From: a candidate division WOR-3 bacterium | GTDB lineage: Bacteria > Hydrothermota > Tepidihabitantia > Tepidihabitantales > Tepidihabitantaceae | Length of the DNA: 60,544 nucleotides | NCBI GenBank assembly: GCA_039801365.1 | Contig: JBDRUN010000005.1 | Coordinates: 1 to 60,544, forward strand | Direction: 5' to 3' | Shown: piece after piece, positions 31,098-40,900 of the stretch | Numbering within the stretch: position 1 is the first letter of the stretch | Layout of the letters: every line of letters starts with the position of its first letter | Made by a program: the position numbers and the translations under genes | Notes under the pieces: model-generated | What the model was told of the DNA's origin: nothing | Databases searched by the model: none | Seen by the model: only the letters and a program-made list of their open reading frames with translations

Positions 31098-34000
31098 ATG
31101 AGTTCTGATATCAGGCCACAGGTCGACAAGCCGGCGAGCCCGGAGAAACCGGTTGGTGCGGTGCTGGTGGTAGGTTCTGGTATCGGCGGTATTCAGGCGT
31201 CACTGGAGCTGGCTGATGCCGGGTTCAAGGTGTATCTTCTGGATGAAGCGACTGCCATCGGCGGTGTGATGGCTGGTCTGGATAAGACTTTTCCCACCAA
31301 TGACTGCTCGATGTGCATTCTGGCGCCAAAGCTTGTGAGCACGGGAAGACATCAGAATATTCAGCTTCTGAATTACTCGGAGCTTGTTGCGCTGGAGGGT
31401 GAGCCAGGCCGGTTTCGTGCGCGCATCAGACACCGGCCCCGTTACGTGTTACTGGACAAATGTACCGGCTGTATGGATTGCACCAAGGTGTGTCCGGTGC
31501 ACGTGGTGGATGAGTACAATCAGAAGCTATCTGAGCGCCGCGCCACCTACAAGCTTTACCCGCAGGCGATTCCGAACGCGGTGGCGATAGAAAAGAATGA
31601 GAAACGGGCACCGTGTCGGCTTGCCTGTCCCGCAGGGGTGAACGCCCAGGGGTATGTGGCACTCATTGCCGAACGCAAGTTCAAGGAAGCTTACGACCTG
31701 GTGCGGGAACGGCTGCCGTTTCCAGGTATCTGCGGACGGGTGTGTCATCATCCGTGCGAAACAGAGTGCAACCGCAAGGAGTTTGAAGGCCCGGTGGCTA
31801 TCAGGACGCTTAAGCGGTTTGTTGCCGACCGGGCAATGGCAGAGAGGTCTGAAAGGTCGGCCAGACCAGACAAACCCGAGGAGCGCGCGGAGAGGGTGGC
31901 GGTTGTCGGCGCAGGGCCGGCTGGCTTGACCTGCGCTTTAGACCTGCGGAACAAGGGGTACAAGGTCACAGTGTTTGAAGCGGCAGACAAGCCGGGCGGA
32001 ATGATGCGGTACGGGATTCCAGCGTACCGTCTGCCGCGGGAGATTATTGATGCCGAGATTGCTGATATTCTGGATACAGGCGTGGAGCTCAGAACTAATT
32101 CACCCATACGAACTCGGCAGGAACTGGACGGACTGCTGAGTGATGGATACAAAGCGGTATTTCTGAGCCTGGGTTGTCAGAAAAGCCGAACTCTCAAGAT
32201 ACCGGGGATGGAGCTGGAAGGAGTTCATCTGGGCGTAGAGTATCTGCGGGCGGCGAGCGAAGGCCGGCCGTTGCCTACCGGGAAGAAAGTGGTAGTAATT
32301 GGTGGCGGTAATGTGGCGGTGGATGTGGCGATGACGGCGCGGCGGTGCGGAGCCGAAGATGTGACAATGGTATGTCTGGAGTGCCGCGAAGAGATGCCGG
32401 CATTTGAGTATGAGATTGAGGAAGCTCTGGCTGAGGGTATCAAGATAAACCCTTCTTGGGGACCGCAGGCAATTCTGGGCAGGGAGGGTAAGGTTACAGG
32501 CCTGGAAACAGTGGAGTGCACGCGCGTATTTGATGATGCAGGCAGGTTCAATCCGGAGTTCAATACCTGCAACACCGGGTTTGTGGCAGCGGATACAGTG
32601 ATACTGGCCATCGGTCAGGCTGTTGATGCGGATGGGTTCGACGGGTTTGAAAAGGGAGCAGGCGGTGTCTTCAAGGCTGACAAACTGACGCTTGCTACCA
32701 ATGTGCCGGGAGTGTTTGCCGGCGGAGATATGGTATCCGGTCCCGCATCGGTGATTGAAGCCGTGGCTGCCGGGCACGAAGCGGCGATTTCCATTGACCG
32801 GTATATCAGAGGAGAAGACTTGTCCGCGGGGAGGGAGAAACCAAGGTACGAGTCAGCCTCGGCAGAGGAATCTGCGGCCGTGCGGGCAAAAATTCTTCGC
32901 CAGGAGAGGGCCAAGGAACCGGTGATTCCTATTGACAGGCGTCAGGACTTTGTCCAGGAGATTGCACTGGGCTTTGATGAGGAAACCGCGGTGGCTGAGG
33001 CAAAGCGTTGTCTTGCCTGCGGAGTCTGTTCGGAATGTATGCAGTGTGTAGCCGCGTGTGAAGCCAAGGCAATTGACCATACGATGAAGCCGACGGAAAG
33101 CGAGCTTGAAGTTGGAGCTGTGGTGCTTGCCACCGGTTTCAAGGAATACAAGCCGACGGGTGAATTCGGTTACGGCTACGGCCGTTATCCGAACGTTGTC
33201 ACCAGCCTTGAGTTCGAGCGTATTTTGTCTGCGTCCGGGCCTTACGAGGGGCACGTGAAACGACCCTCGGACGGGAAACAACCCAGGAAGATAGCTTGGA
33301 TTCAGTGCGTGGGTTCGCGCAATCAGGAACACTACTACTGTTCTTCAGTCTGCTGTATGTTTGCGACCAAGGAAGCAGTGATTGCCCGGGAACACTGTGG
33401 CGGTAACTTGGAATGTCATATCTACTTCATGGATATGCGCTGTTTCGGCAAGGATTTCGAGAAGTATTACGAGCGGGCACATCAGGAGTACGGAGTGCAG
33501 TTCCGGCGGTGCAAAGTGAGCGCGGTGGAAAGAAAGGGCTCAAAGGGTGGCGAGAACGAGAACCTGCTCATCAGCTACGAAGATGAGAATGGCTTATTGA
33601 AACAGGAAGAATATGATATGGTTGTGGTATCCAGCGCGCTGATGCCAAACCCTAGGTCGGTGGAACTTTGCCGGAAATTGGGGGTTAGCCTAGACGAGCA
33701 GGGCTTTGTCCGCACCGACCCGTTCCGGCCGATGATGACGGACCGGGAAGGGGTCTTTGCTTGTGGAGCGATGACCGAGCCCAAGGATATTCCCGAAACT
33801 GTTACCGAAGCGACTGGCGTAGCGGCCGCGGTAGGTTCGATGTTGGCCCGTAGCCGCAATACACTGGTCTCGGCTAGAGTTTATCCACCCCAGCGCGACG
33901 TATCAGCCGAAGAGCCGCGTATCGGAGTGTTTGTCTGCAACTGCGGTATCAATATCGGTGGCGTAGTCAAGGTAGGGAGTGTGGTTGAGTATGCCCGGAC

Positions 34001-35585
34001 TTTGCCGAATGTGGTGTATGCAGAAGAGAATCTGTTCACCTGCTCGCAAGACACCCAGCAGAAGATTCGCAAGGCAATTGAGGAATATAGACTCAACCGG
34101 GTGGTAGTAGCGTCATGCACTCCGCGGACCCATGAGCCGTTGTTCCAAGAGACACTGGCTGAGGCTGGTCTGAATCCGTATTTGTTCACAATGGCGAATA
34201 TCCGGGACCAGTGCTCCTGGGTGCATATGCAACAGCCGGAGGAAGCGACGCGAAAATCGCAGGAACTGGTAAGGATGGCAGTGGCTAATGCGCGGCTGTT
34301 GCGACCACTGGAATCTTACCCGCAGCCGATAACCCAGAGAGGACTAGTTATCGGTGGTGGGCTTGCGGGTATGACTGCGGCGCTGGCTATCGCTGAGCAG
34401 GGGTTTGAGGTATATCTGGTTGAGCGCGAGGAAAGACTGGGCGGCAAGTTGCGGCGGATGCGCTACAACGAAACCGGCGAGGATATAACTGACTTTCTTG
34501 CTCGGCTGGATAAGCAGGTGCGGGATAATCCACGCATAAAGCTTTTCACTTGGGCAGAGCTGGTGTCGGTGTCGGGTTATGTCGGGAACTACAAGACCAG
34601 AATCAAGCATCCGGGCGGCGAGACAGAGTTGGAACATGGCATATTCCTGGTAGCCACCGGTGCAGAAGAATACAAGCCCACTGAGTATCTGTACGGCAGG
34701 GATGCACGAGTGAAGACGCAGACCGAGCTGGAGGATATGGTGGCCGGGTCGAGCGATGAGTTACGTAATGCCGAATACATAGTGATGATACAGTGTGTGG
34801 GTTCGCGTGAGCCGGACCGTCCCTGGTGTTCACGCGTCTGTTGCACTGAGGCGGTGAAGAATGCGCTGCGTATCAAGCAGCTCAACCCCAAGGCTAACGT
34901 ATATATCCTCTACCGTGACATGCGCACCTATGGTTTCAAGGAGGCGCTGTATCGGGACGCACGGGCATCGGGCGTGATGTTTGTCAGGTTTGACCCGGAA
35001 AGCAAGCCGGAAGTGACGCAACAGGATGGCAACCTGCATGTCTCGGTATATGACCCGGTGCTTCAGCGCCGGTTGGGTATCAATGCCGACCTGCTTGTGC
35101 TTTCGACCGGGGTAGTACCGCCGAAGACGAATTCGGCTCTAGCGCAACTGCTCAAGGTGCCGTTGAATGAAGACGGGTTTTTCCTTGAGGCACATATGAA
35201 ACTGAGACCGGTGGATTTCACCACCCGGGGCGTGTTTATGGCCGGAATGTGCCACAGTCCGCGCCGGATTCCTGAGACAGTGGCGCAGGCGTATGCGGCT
35301 GCGGCCCGGGCGTGTACGATTCTTTCTCACAAGGAGCTTTCCACTGAGGCAGTGGTGGCGCAGGTGAATCCGCGCTGGTGCGTGGGCTGCGGTGTATGCG
35401 AGGAGACTTGTCAGTATGAGGCGGTGCGGGTGAATCCGGAGACCGGTAAGTCAGAGGTAACGGCAGTTCTATGCCAAGGCTGTGGCGCGTGCGCGGCGGC
35501 CTGCCCATCGGAAGCAATCAAGCTCAAGGGATTTGAAGCAAAGAACGTGATTTCGATGGTGGACGCGGCGTTACAGGAGGTCTGA
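31098..35585 (+). CDS. HdrA / NfnB-GltD-like / HdrA fusion, 1,495 aa
   Basis: Three flavoprotein units sit in one chain. (1) A HdrA unit starts directly with the FAD motif VVGSGIGGIQASLE (about residue 23) and a ferredoxin motif CTGCMDCTKVCPVHV (about 120). (2) Before the second cluster of that insertion, a glutamate-synthase-small-subunit/NfnB-like module enters (about 173-625): CRLACPAGV, FPGICGRVCHHPCETECNR, FAD motif VVGAGPAGLTCALD and NADPH motif VIGGGNVAVDVAMTA. The HdrA unit then resumes with CLACGVCSECMQCVAAC (about 638). (3) A second HdrA starts near 940 (VFVCNCGINIGG), has GGGLAGMTAALA (about 1085) and ends with two [4Fe-4S] sites (CVGCGVCEETC, CQGCGACAAACP). It could take electrons from NADPH into an HdrA pair. 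Confidence 0.9.
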   Translation: MSSDIRPQVDKPASPEKPVGAVLVVGSGIGGIQASLELADAGFKVYLLDEATAIGGVMAGLDKTFPTNDCSMCILAPKLVSTGRHQNIQLLNYSELVALEGEPGRFRARIRHRPRYVLLDKCTGCMDCTKVCPVHVVDEYNQKLSERRATYKLYPQAIPNAVAIEKNEKRAPCRLACPAGVNAQGYVALIAERKFKEAYDLVRERLPFPGICGRVCHHPCETECNRKEFEGPVAIRTLKRFVADRAMAERSERSARPDKPEERAERVAVVGAGPAGLTCALDLRNKGYKVTVFEAADKPGGMMRYGIPAYRLPREIIDAEIADILDTGVELRTNSPIRTRQELDGLLSDGYKAVFLSLGCQKSRTLKIPGMELEGVHLGVEYLRAASEGRPLPTGKKVVVIGGGNVAVDVAMTARRCGAEDVTMVCLECREEMPAFEYEIEEALAEGIKINPSWGPQAILGREGKVTGLETVECTRVFDDAGRFNPEFNTCNTGFVAADTVILAIGQAVDADGFDGFEKGAGGVFKADKLTLATNVPGVFAGGDMVSGPASVIEAVAAGHEAAISIDRYIRGEDLSAGREKPRYESASAEESAAVRAKILRQERAKEPVIPIDRRQDFVQEIALGFDEETAVAEAKRCLACGVCSECMQCVAACEAKAIDHTMKPTESELEVGAVVLATGFKEYKPTGEFGYGYGRYPNVVTSLEFERILSASGPYEGHVKRPSDGKQPRKIAWIQCVGSRNQEHYYCSSVCCMFATKEAVIAREHCGGNLECHIYFMDMRCFGKDFEKYYERAHQEYGVQFRRCKVSAVERKGSKGGENENLLISYEDENGLLKQEEYDMVVVSSALMPNPRSVELCRKLGVSLDEQGFVRTDPFRPMMTDREGVFACGAMTEPKDIPETVTEATGVAAAVGSMLARSRNTLVSARVYPPQRDVSAEEPRIGVFVCNCGINIGGVVKVGSVVEYARTLPNVVYAEENLFTCSQDTQQKIRKAIEEYRLNRVVVASCTPRTHEPLFQETLAEAGLNPYLFTMANIRDQCSWVHMQQPEEATRKSQELVRMAVANARLLRPLESYPQPITQRGLVIGGGLAGMTAALAIAEQGFEVYLVEREERLGGKLRRMRYNETGEDITDFLARLDKQVRDNPRIKLFTWAELVSVSGYVGNYKTRIKHPGGETELEHGIFLVATGAEEYKPTEYLYGRDARVKTQTELEDMVAGSSDELRNAEYIVMIQCVGSREPDRPWCSRVCCTEAVKNALRIKQLNPKANVYILYRDMRTYGFKEALYRDARASGVMFVRFDPESKPEVTQQDGNLHVSVYDPVLQRRLGINADLLVLSTGVVPPKTNSALAQLLKVPLNEDGFFLEAHMKLRPVDFTTRGVFMAGMCHSPRRIPETVAQAYAAAARACTILSHKELSTEAVVAQVNPRWCVGCGVCEETCQYEAVRVNPETGKSEVTAVLCQGCGACAAACPSEAIKLKGFEAKNVISMVDAALQEV

Positions 35586-35586
35586 C

Positions 35587-36018
35587 ATGTCTGATCAGTC
35601 TGACTTCGAACCAAAGATAGTAGGGTTCCTGTGCAACTGGTGTACTTATGCCGGAGCAGACCTGGCTGGCACTTCGCGCATGCAGTATCCGCCGAATATG
35701 AGGCCCATAAGGGTGATGTGTTCAGGTTCGGTTGATTCGGTGTATATCCTGCGTGCGCTCCTTGCTGGTGCAGACGGCGTTTTCCTCGGCGGCTGTCATC
35801 CGGGAGACTGTCACTATGTCTCGGGCAACTATAAAGCACGGAGACGGATGGTGCTGTTTCGGTCTATTATGCGGTCACTTGGTCTGGATGAAGACCGGGT
35901 TTGGCTACGTTGGATTTCTGCGGCCGAGGGCAGAAAGTTCGCCGATACGATGACCGAGATAACCGAGTATCTGAAGAAGAAGGGGCCGAGTCCGTTCCGC
36001 GGTCAGTGGGATGTGTAG
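35587..36018 (+). CDS. mvhD: MvhD-like [2Fe-2S] subunit, 143 aa
   Basis: The second MvhD of the locus: FLCNWCTYAGADLAGTSRMQ (about residues 15-34), CSGSVDSVYILRALLAGADG and GCHPGDCHYVSGNYKARRR (about 72-90). MvhD subunits dock electron-input modules onto HdrA. ATG at 35587 follows AGGAGGT at 5 bases. It sits between the giant HdrA fusion and the FrhB-like gene, a different order from the minus-strand copy. No MvhA/MvhG hydrogenase genes are nearby, so the donor must be something else. Confidence 0.9.
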   Translation: MSDQSDFEPKIVGFLCNWCTYAGADLAGTSRMQYPPNMRPIRVMCSGSVDSVYILRALLAGADGVFLGGCHPGDCHYVSGNYKARRRMVLFRSIMRSLGLDEDRVWLRWISAAEGRKFADTMTEITEYLKKKGPSPFRGQWDV

Positions 36019-36019
36019 C

Positions 36020-37156
36020 ATGGCGATGAATAATCATCAGAGCGGTTTTCTGAAGGTCCAGAACCAGAATCCAGAGGAGACTCTACGCCAGGTGTTCGCC
36101 GGATGGCTGCGGGAGCACAAGCTGACGGCGATTCTGGCCCCGGCGCTTTCCTCTGCTGGCAGTGCGACACTGGCACTTGTGTCCGAACCAGAAAGACTTG
36201 CGAGCGTGCTGCCCTTGCTGCCGGCGATGGCGGTGAACGCTGCTTCGGTGGTGCACGAGATTGCCGGAGGTTCAGGGGCCGGCGAGACGGTGGGACTATT
36301 GTTGCGTCCGTGCGAGTTGCGGGCGGTGGTGGAGTTGGTGAAGCTCAGGCAGATACTGACTGACAGCCTGGTACTCATTGGTATTGACTGTCCAGGCACT
36401 TACCGGGCAGCAGGTTTTCGGGAACTGCGCCGGGACGACGCAGACTTTGATAATAAACACGTCCGCAACCAGCAGGAATATGTGTCCAATGTGAACTTCC
36501 GCACCGCTTGCCAGATGTGCGAATTTGCCAAGCCTCTGACCTTTGATCTGTGTATTGGCTGGCTGGGTATGGACCCGGACAAAGAGTTGTTCCTGGAGGC
36601 TGCAACCGAGAAGGGCAAGGGGTTACTTGAGAATTTGGAATTGAGCGTGGCAGCAGAGCCTGAAACAAGAAAGCAGTATCTGACCGAGCACGCAAGAAAG
36701 CGGCAGGAGCAGACAAGGGAACGTATCGAGCAGATGGACAAGCAGATAATGGGCGTGGAAAACCTTGTCCGCTATTTTGCCGACTGCCTGAATTGCCACA
36801 ACTGCATGAAGGTATGCCCGGTGTGCTACTGTCATGAATGCTTCTTTGATTCTGATACTTTCAAGCGTGACCTGGACGAACACGTGCGGGCTTCCAGGCG
36901 CAAAGGGTTGAGCCGAATGCCCTCTGAGACGATGCTGTTCCATTTGACCAGGATGAATCATATGATGACTTCCTGCGTTGCCTGTGGGATATGCGAGGAT
37001 TCTTGCCCGGTGACTATCGGGCTGGCAACCCTATTCAAGAAGGTATCCCAGAATGCGCAGCAGGAGTTCGACTATTTGGCAGGCCGGAGTCTGGAAGAAC
37101 CGCTACCGCTGACTACGTTCCGGGAAGATGAGTTCAAGAAGGTAGGAGAAGAGTAA
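36020..37156 (+). CDS. FrhB/FdhB-like 4Fe-4S protein, about 378 aa
   Basis: The N-terminal 170 residues include LLLRPCELRAVVELVKLRQI (a FrhB/FdhB-type signature) and LIGIDCPGTY. A helical insertion at about residues 200-240 is rich in Arg, Glu and Gln. Two clusters follow: CLNCHNCMKVCPVCYCHEC (about 254-272) and CVACGICEDSCPVTIGLA (about 319-336). ATG at 36020 is preferred, because the frame from 36011 overlaps the upstream gene and has no better box; ATG at 36026 is also possible. It is a paralogue of the 281-aa subunit on the minus strand. The presumed role is electron transfer next to MvhD. Confidence 0.83.
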   Translation: MAMNNHQSGFLKVQNQNPEETLRQVFAGWLREHKLTAILAPALSSAGSATLALVSEPERLASVLPLLPAMAVNAASVVHEIAGGSGAGETVGLLLRPCELRAVVELVKLRQILTDSLVLIGIDCPGTYRAAGFRELRRDDADFDNKHVRNQQEYVSNVNFRTACQMCEFAKPLTFDLCIGWLGMDPDKELFLEAATEKGKGLLENLELSVAAEPETRKQYLTEHARKRQEQTRERIEQMDKQIMGVENLVRYFADCLNCHNCMKVCPVCYCHECFFDSDTFKRDLDEHVRASRRKGLSRMPSETMLFHLTRMNHMMTSCVACGICEDSCPVTIGLATLFKKVSQNAQQEFDYLAGRSLEEPLPLTTFREDEFKKVGEE

Positions 37157-37159
37157 GAG

Positions 37160-37942
37160 ATGAAGTCAGAAGCCAGCGGTGAAGGGCCAGCAGCCGAAGT
37201 CTCTGCTCAAACAAGGGTAGTTGAGGAACTGCTGGTCAATAACCTGGATATGGATTTCCGGGACAGGCTGGTGGCAAAGGCAGGGGATGCGGGGTTCATG
37301 CATTGCTTGGCGTGCGGTTCCTGTTCTGCTTCTTGTCCGGTGCGCAGGCTGGAGGAGAAATACAATCCTCGGCGTATCATCCGGATGGCGATAATGGGGA
37401 TGAAGGAAGAGGTGTATGCTTCTGAGTTCGTCTGGATATGTTCTTACCACTCAACCTGTCTGCGTCGGTGTCCGCAGGGTGTGAGCATCGGCGCAATCGC
37501 AGACGCCGTGGTGCGCATGGCCGAGGAAGGACGTAGGGGCCTGGTTACAGGCTCGGAACATACCACGTCCACTGGCCAGGTGGTTACGCCAGATGAATCT
37601 GGTCGTACGTTCAAGAGGAAGGTGATGAAGAACGTTCCTGAATTGGGCCGTTGCTTTGTCTGCGGTTCCTGCACCGCGGTATGTCCGGAGACATTGATGG
37701 ACCCTATGAAAGACCCTCGGGCATTTATCCGCAAGGTGAACCTTGGCCTTGCTCGTGAGGCGATGGCCGATGAGTTCAAGGACATTTGCGCCACTCATTT
37801 CCGTTGTCTTTCTCGCTGTCCGCAGGGCGTGAACATAGCGAAGATAATGAACGCCATACGGGAATTGGCAGTTGAGGACGGCTATGCATACCCAGAGACG
37901 CTTGCGGCACTCGAACGCACAGAAAAGAATGTAATGATTTGA
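37160..37942 (+). CDS. Tandem HdrC-like iron-sulfur protein, 260 aa
   Basis: Two HdrC-type units in one chain. Each begins with an intact CX2CX2CX3CP motif: CLACGSCSASCPVRRLEE (about residues 49-66) and CFVCGSCTAVCPETLMD (about 165-181). Each second motif has His in place of the second Cys: ICSYHSTCLRRCPQGV (about 93-108) and ICATHFRCLSRCPQGV (about 213-228). The clusters there may have a His ligand or be three-iron. No membrane segment is present, unlike QmoC. It follows the FrhB-like gene by 3 bases and precedes the tandem HdrA by 6, so the two duplicated subunits probably work together. Confidence 0.88.
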   Translation: MKSEASGEGPAAEVSAQTRVVEELLVNNLDMDFRDRLVAKAGDAGFMHCLACGSCSASCPVRRLEEKYNPRRIIRMAIMGMKEEVYASEFVWICSYHSTCLRRCPQGVSIGAIADAVVRMAEEGRRGLVTGSEHTTSTGQVVTPDESGRTFKRKVMKNVPELGRCFVCGSCTAVCPETLMDPMKDPRAFIRKVNLGLAREAMADEFKDICATHFRCLSRCPQGVNIAKIMNAIRELAVEDGYAYPETLAALERTEKNVMI

Positions 37943-37948
37943 ACTCAG

Positions 37949-40900
37949 ATGTTTGATTCGTTGAATCCGGGACAGAAAAGGACGGGTGCAGTTCTGGTTA
38001 TCGGCGGCGGCATCGGCGGCGTGCAGACAGCGCTGGATTTGGCAGATTCCGGTTTCCGGGTGTATTTGACTGAGCGCCTGCCGGCTATCGGCGGCGTGAT
38101 GGCGATGCTGGACAAGACCTTCCCAACGAACGACTGTTCGATGTGTATTCTGTCGCCCAAGCTGGTGGCCGCGGCCAGGCATCCCAACATCGTGCTGTTC
38201 ACCCTGACCGAGGTTCTTGGCATCGAGGGTCAACCGGGCAATTTTGCAGTGCGGCTCCTGAAGCGCGCCCGTTTTGTCAACCTGGACAAGTGTACCGGTT
38301 GCGGTGATTGTCTGGCCAAGTGTCCGGTGAAGCTGCCCAACGAGTTTGAGGGCAGGTTGTCAGAGCGACGTGCCATTTATCGGCTGTATGCGCAGGCCGT
38401 ACCCAATGCCCCTATGATAGACCGGGAGTACTGCCTGAAGCTGACTAAGGACCGCTGCGGTGCGTGTGCGAAGAATTGCAGGGCCGGAGCGATTGATTAT
38501 GCCCAGCACGACACAGAGGTAACTATTCGGGTTGGTTCGGTCGTGGTTGCTGCCGGGTCGGAAATTGCGCCGACCGCGCTGCGGCCGGAATACGGCCACG
38601 GGCGATACAAAAATGTGGTCACAAGTCTGGAGTTTGAACGCATTCTTTCAGCCTCCGGCCCTTATGGGGGCCACATTCGACGTCCGGCCGATGGCAGAGA
38701 ACCCAAGAAAATTGCCTGGCTGCAATGCGTGGGCTCGCGCGACGAGTCGGCAGAGAAAGGTTACTGCTCCGCGATGTGCTGTATGTACGCGGTCAAGGAA
38801 GCAGTTATCGCCAAGGAGCACATGGCATCAATAGAGCCGACGATCTTCTATATGGATATGCGTTCCTACGGTAAGGATTTCGATAGGTACGTGGAGCGGG
38901 CCGAGCAGCAGTACGGGGTGAGGCCAGTCCGGGCGCGAGTCCCAGAAGTCCGTGAGGACCCAAGAACCAAAGACTTGTTTGTGCGCTTTGCCGGGGACAA
39001 TGGCCAGCAGTCGGAACGATTCGATATGGTGGTTCTTTCCTGCGGGCTGGTGCCGCCGTCCCGACTCCTGGAGCTTTCCCGAAAGCTGGACATAGAGCTT
39101 GACCGTTTCGGGTTCGCTTCCGGTTCTCTGTGGGAGCCGGTGGGAACGACGCGGTCTGGTATCAGCGTAGCCGGCACATTTTCTCAGCCGATGGCGATAC
39201 CGGAGACAGTCACCGAAGCCTCGGCCTCGGCCGCAACCGCAGAAGGACTATTGGCTGATGTGCGGGGTGCACTGGTGGAAGCACAGCCTTCGCCGGTTGA
39301 ACTGGATGTCAGGGGTGAGCCACCGCGCATTGGTGCTTTTATCTGTCATTGTGGCATCAATATTGGTGGGATTGTCAATGTGCCGTCGGTGGTGGAATAT
39401 GCCAAGACCCTACCGTTTGTCGTGTATGCCGAGGAGAACCTGTATTCCTGTTCCGGCGATACTCAGGAGAAGATAAAGGAACGCATCAAGGAGCACCGGC
39501 TGAACCGCGTAGTTGTAGCATCGTGTTCTCCGCGCACGCACGAGCCGTTATTCCAGGCCACTTGCGTCGAGGCGGGCCTGAATCCGCACCTTTTCACGAT
39601 GGCAAATATTCGGGATCAGTGTTCCTGGGTGCATATGAAGGAACCGGAAAGGGCGACCGAGAAGGCGAAGGAGTTGGTTCGGATGGCCGTGGCCCGGGCG
39701 GTGCGGCTGAGTCCGTTACCGCGGGTCAAGCTTCCGGTCACCAAGTCAGCGCTGGTCGTAGGTGGTGGCATCGCCGGTATGGCTGCGGCGCTGGCAATTG
39801 CGGACGAGGGATTCGATGTGTGCCTGGTTGAAAGAGAAGCAGAACTTGGTGGTAATGCGCGGCAGATTCACAAGTCGGTTGGCGGCGAAGACGTACAGGC
39901 TGAGCTCGGGGAAATGAAGGGGCGAGTAGGCAAGCATCCGCGTATCAAGGTGCTTATTGGAGCACAGATCAAGAGTATCGAAGGTTTTGTGGGAAACTAC
40001 AAGACAACGATAGAGCTCGCCGATAAGTCTGAATTCTGCTACAGTCACGGCGTTGTGGTCGTTGCTACCGGTGCGCAGTATCGTACTCCGAGTGAGTACC
40101 GCTACGGGGAAACTCCAAACATCATCACTCAGCGAGAACTGGAAAGACAACTGGCAGTTCAGCGTACGAGTTCTTCCTCCGGACGTGTGAGGCTCTGGTC
40201 AGCTGGTAACTCTGTGGTAATGATTCAGTGCGTTGGTTCCCGCGAGCCTGGGCGTCCCTATTGTTCGCGTGTATGCTGTGCGGAAGCGGTCAAGAATGCA
40301 ATCGAGCTGAAGGAGTTGAGTCCGGATACGGATGTGTATGTCCTTTACCGCGACATCAGAACTTACGGAATGCGTGAGGAATACTATCGCCAGGCACGCG
40401 AGCTGGGTGTGGTGTTCATTCGCTATACACCAGAGAATAAACCTGAGGTCAAGCTTGTTGAGGGTAAGCCGATTGTGCTGACGTATGATCCGATCCTGGG
40501 TCGAAGGCTTGAACTCAGACCTGACTGGCTGGTACTGAGCACGGGTGTCGTGGCGCAAACCGGCTCAGAGGAACTGGCCAAGATGCTCAAGGTGCCGCTG
40601 AATGCCGACGGGTTCTTCCTTGAGGCGCATATGAAGCTGAGACCGGTAGATTTCGCGACTGAAGGCGTGTTCATGGCCGGGATGTGCCACTTCCCGAAGT
40701 TTATTGACGAATCCATTGCCCAAGCCAGGGCTGCTGCGGCCAGGGCGGCTACGGTATTGGCGCGCGAGTTTATTGAGTCTGAGGCAACGGTGGCACATGT
40801 TGACCAGACCCGTTGTACTGCCTGCCACATGTGCGAGACGCTCTGTGCGTACCGCGCCATCGAGGTTAAGACTGTGAATGAGACATTCGGCATCCAGGCC

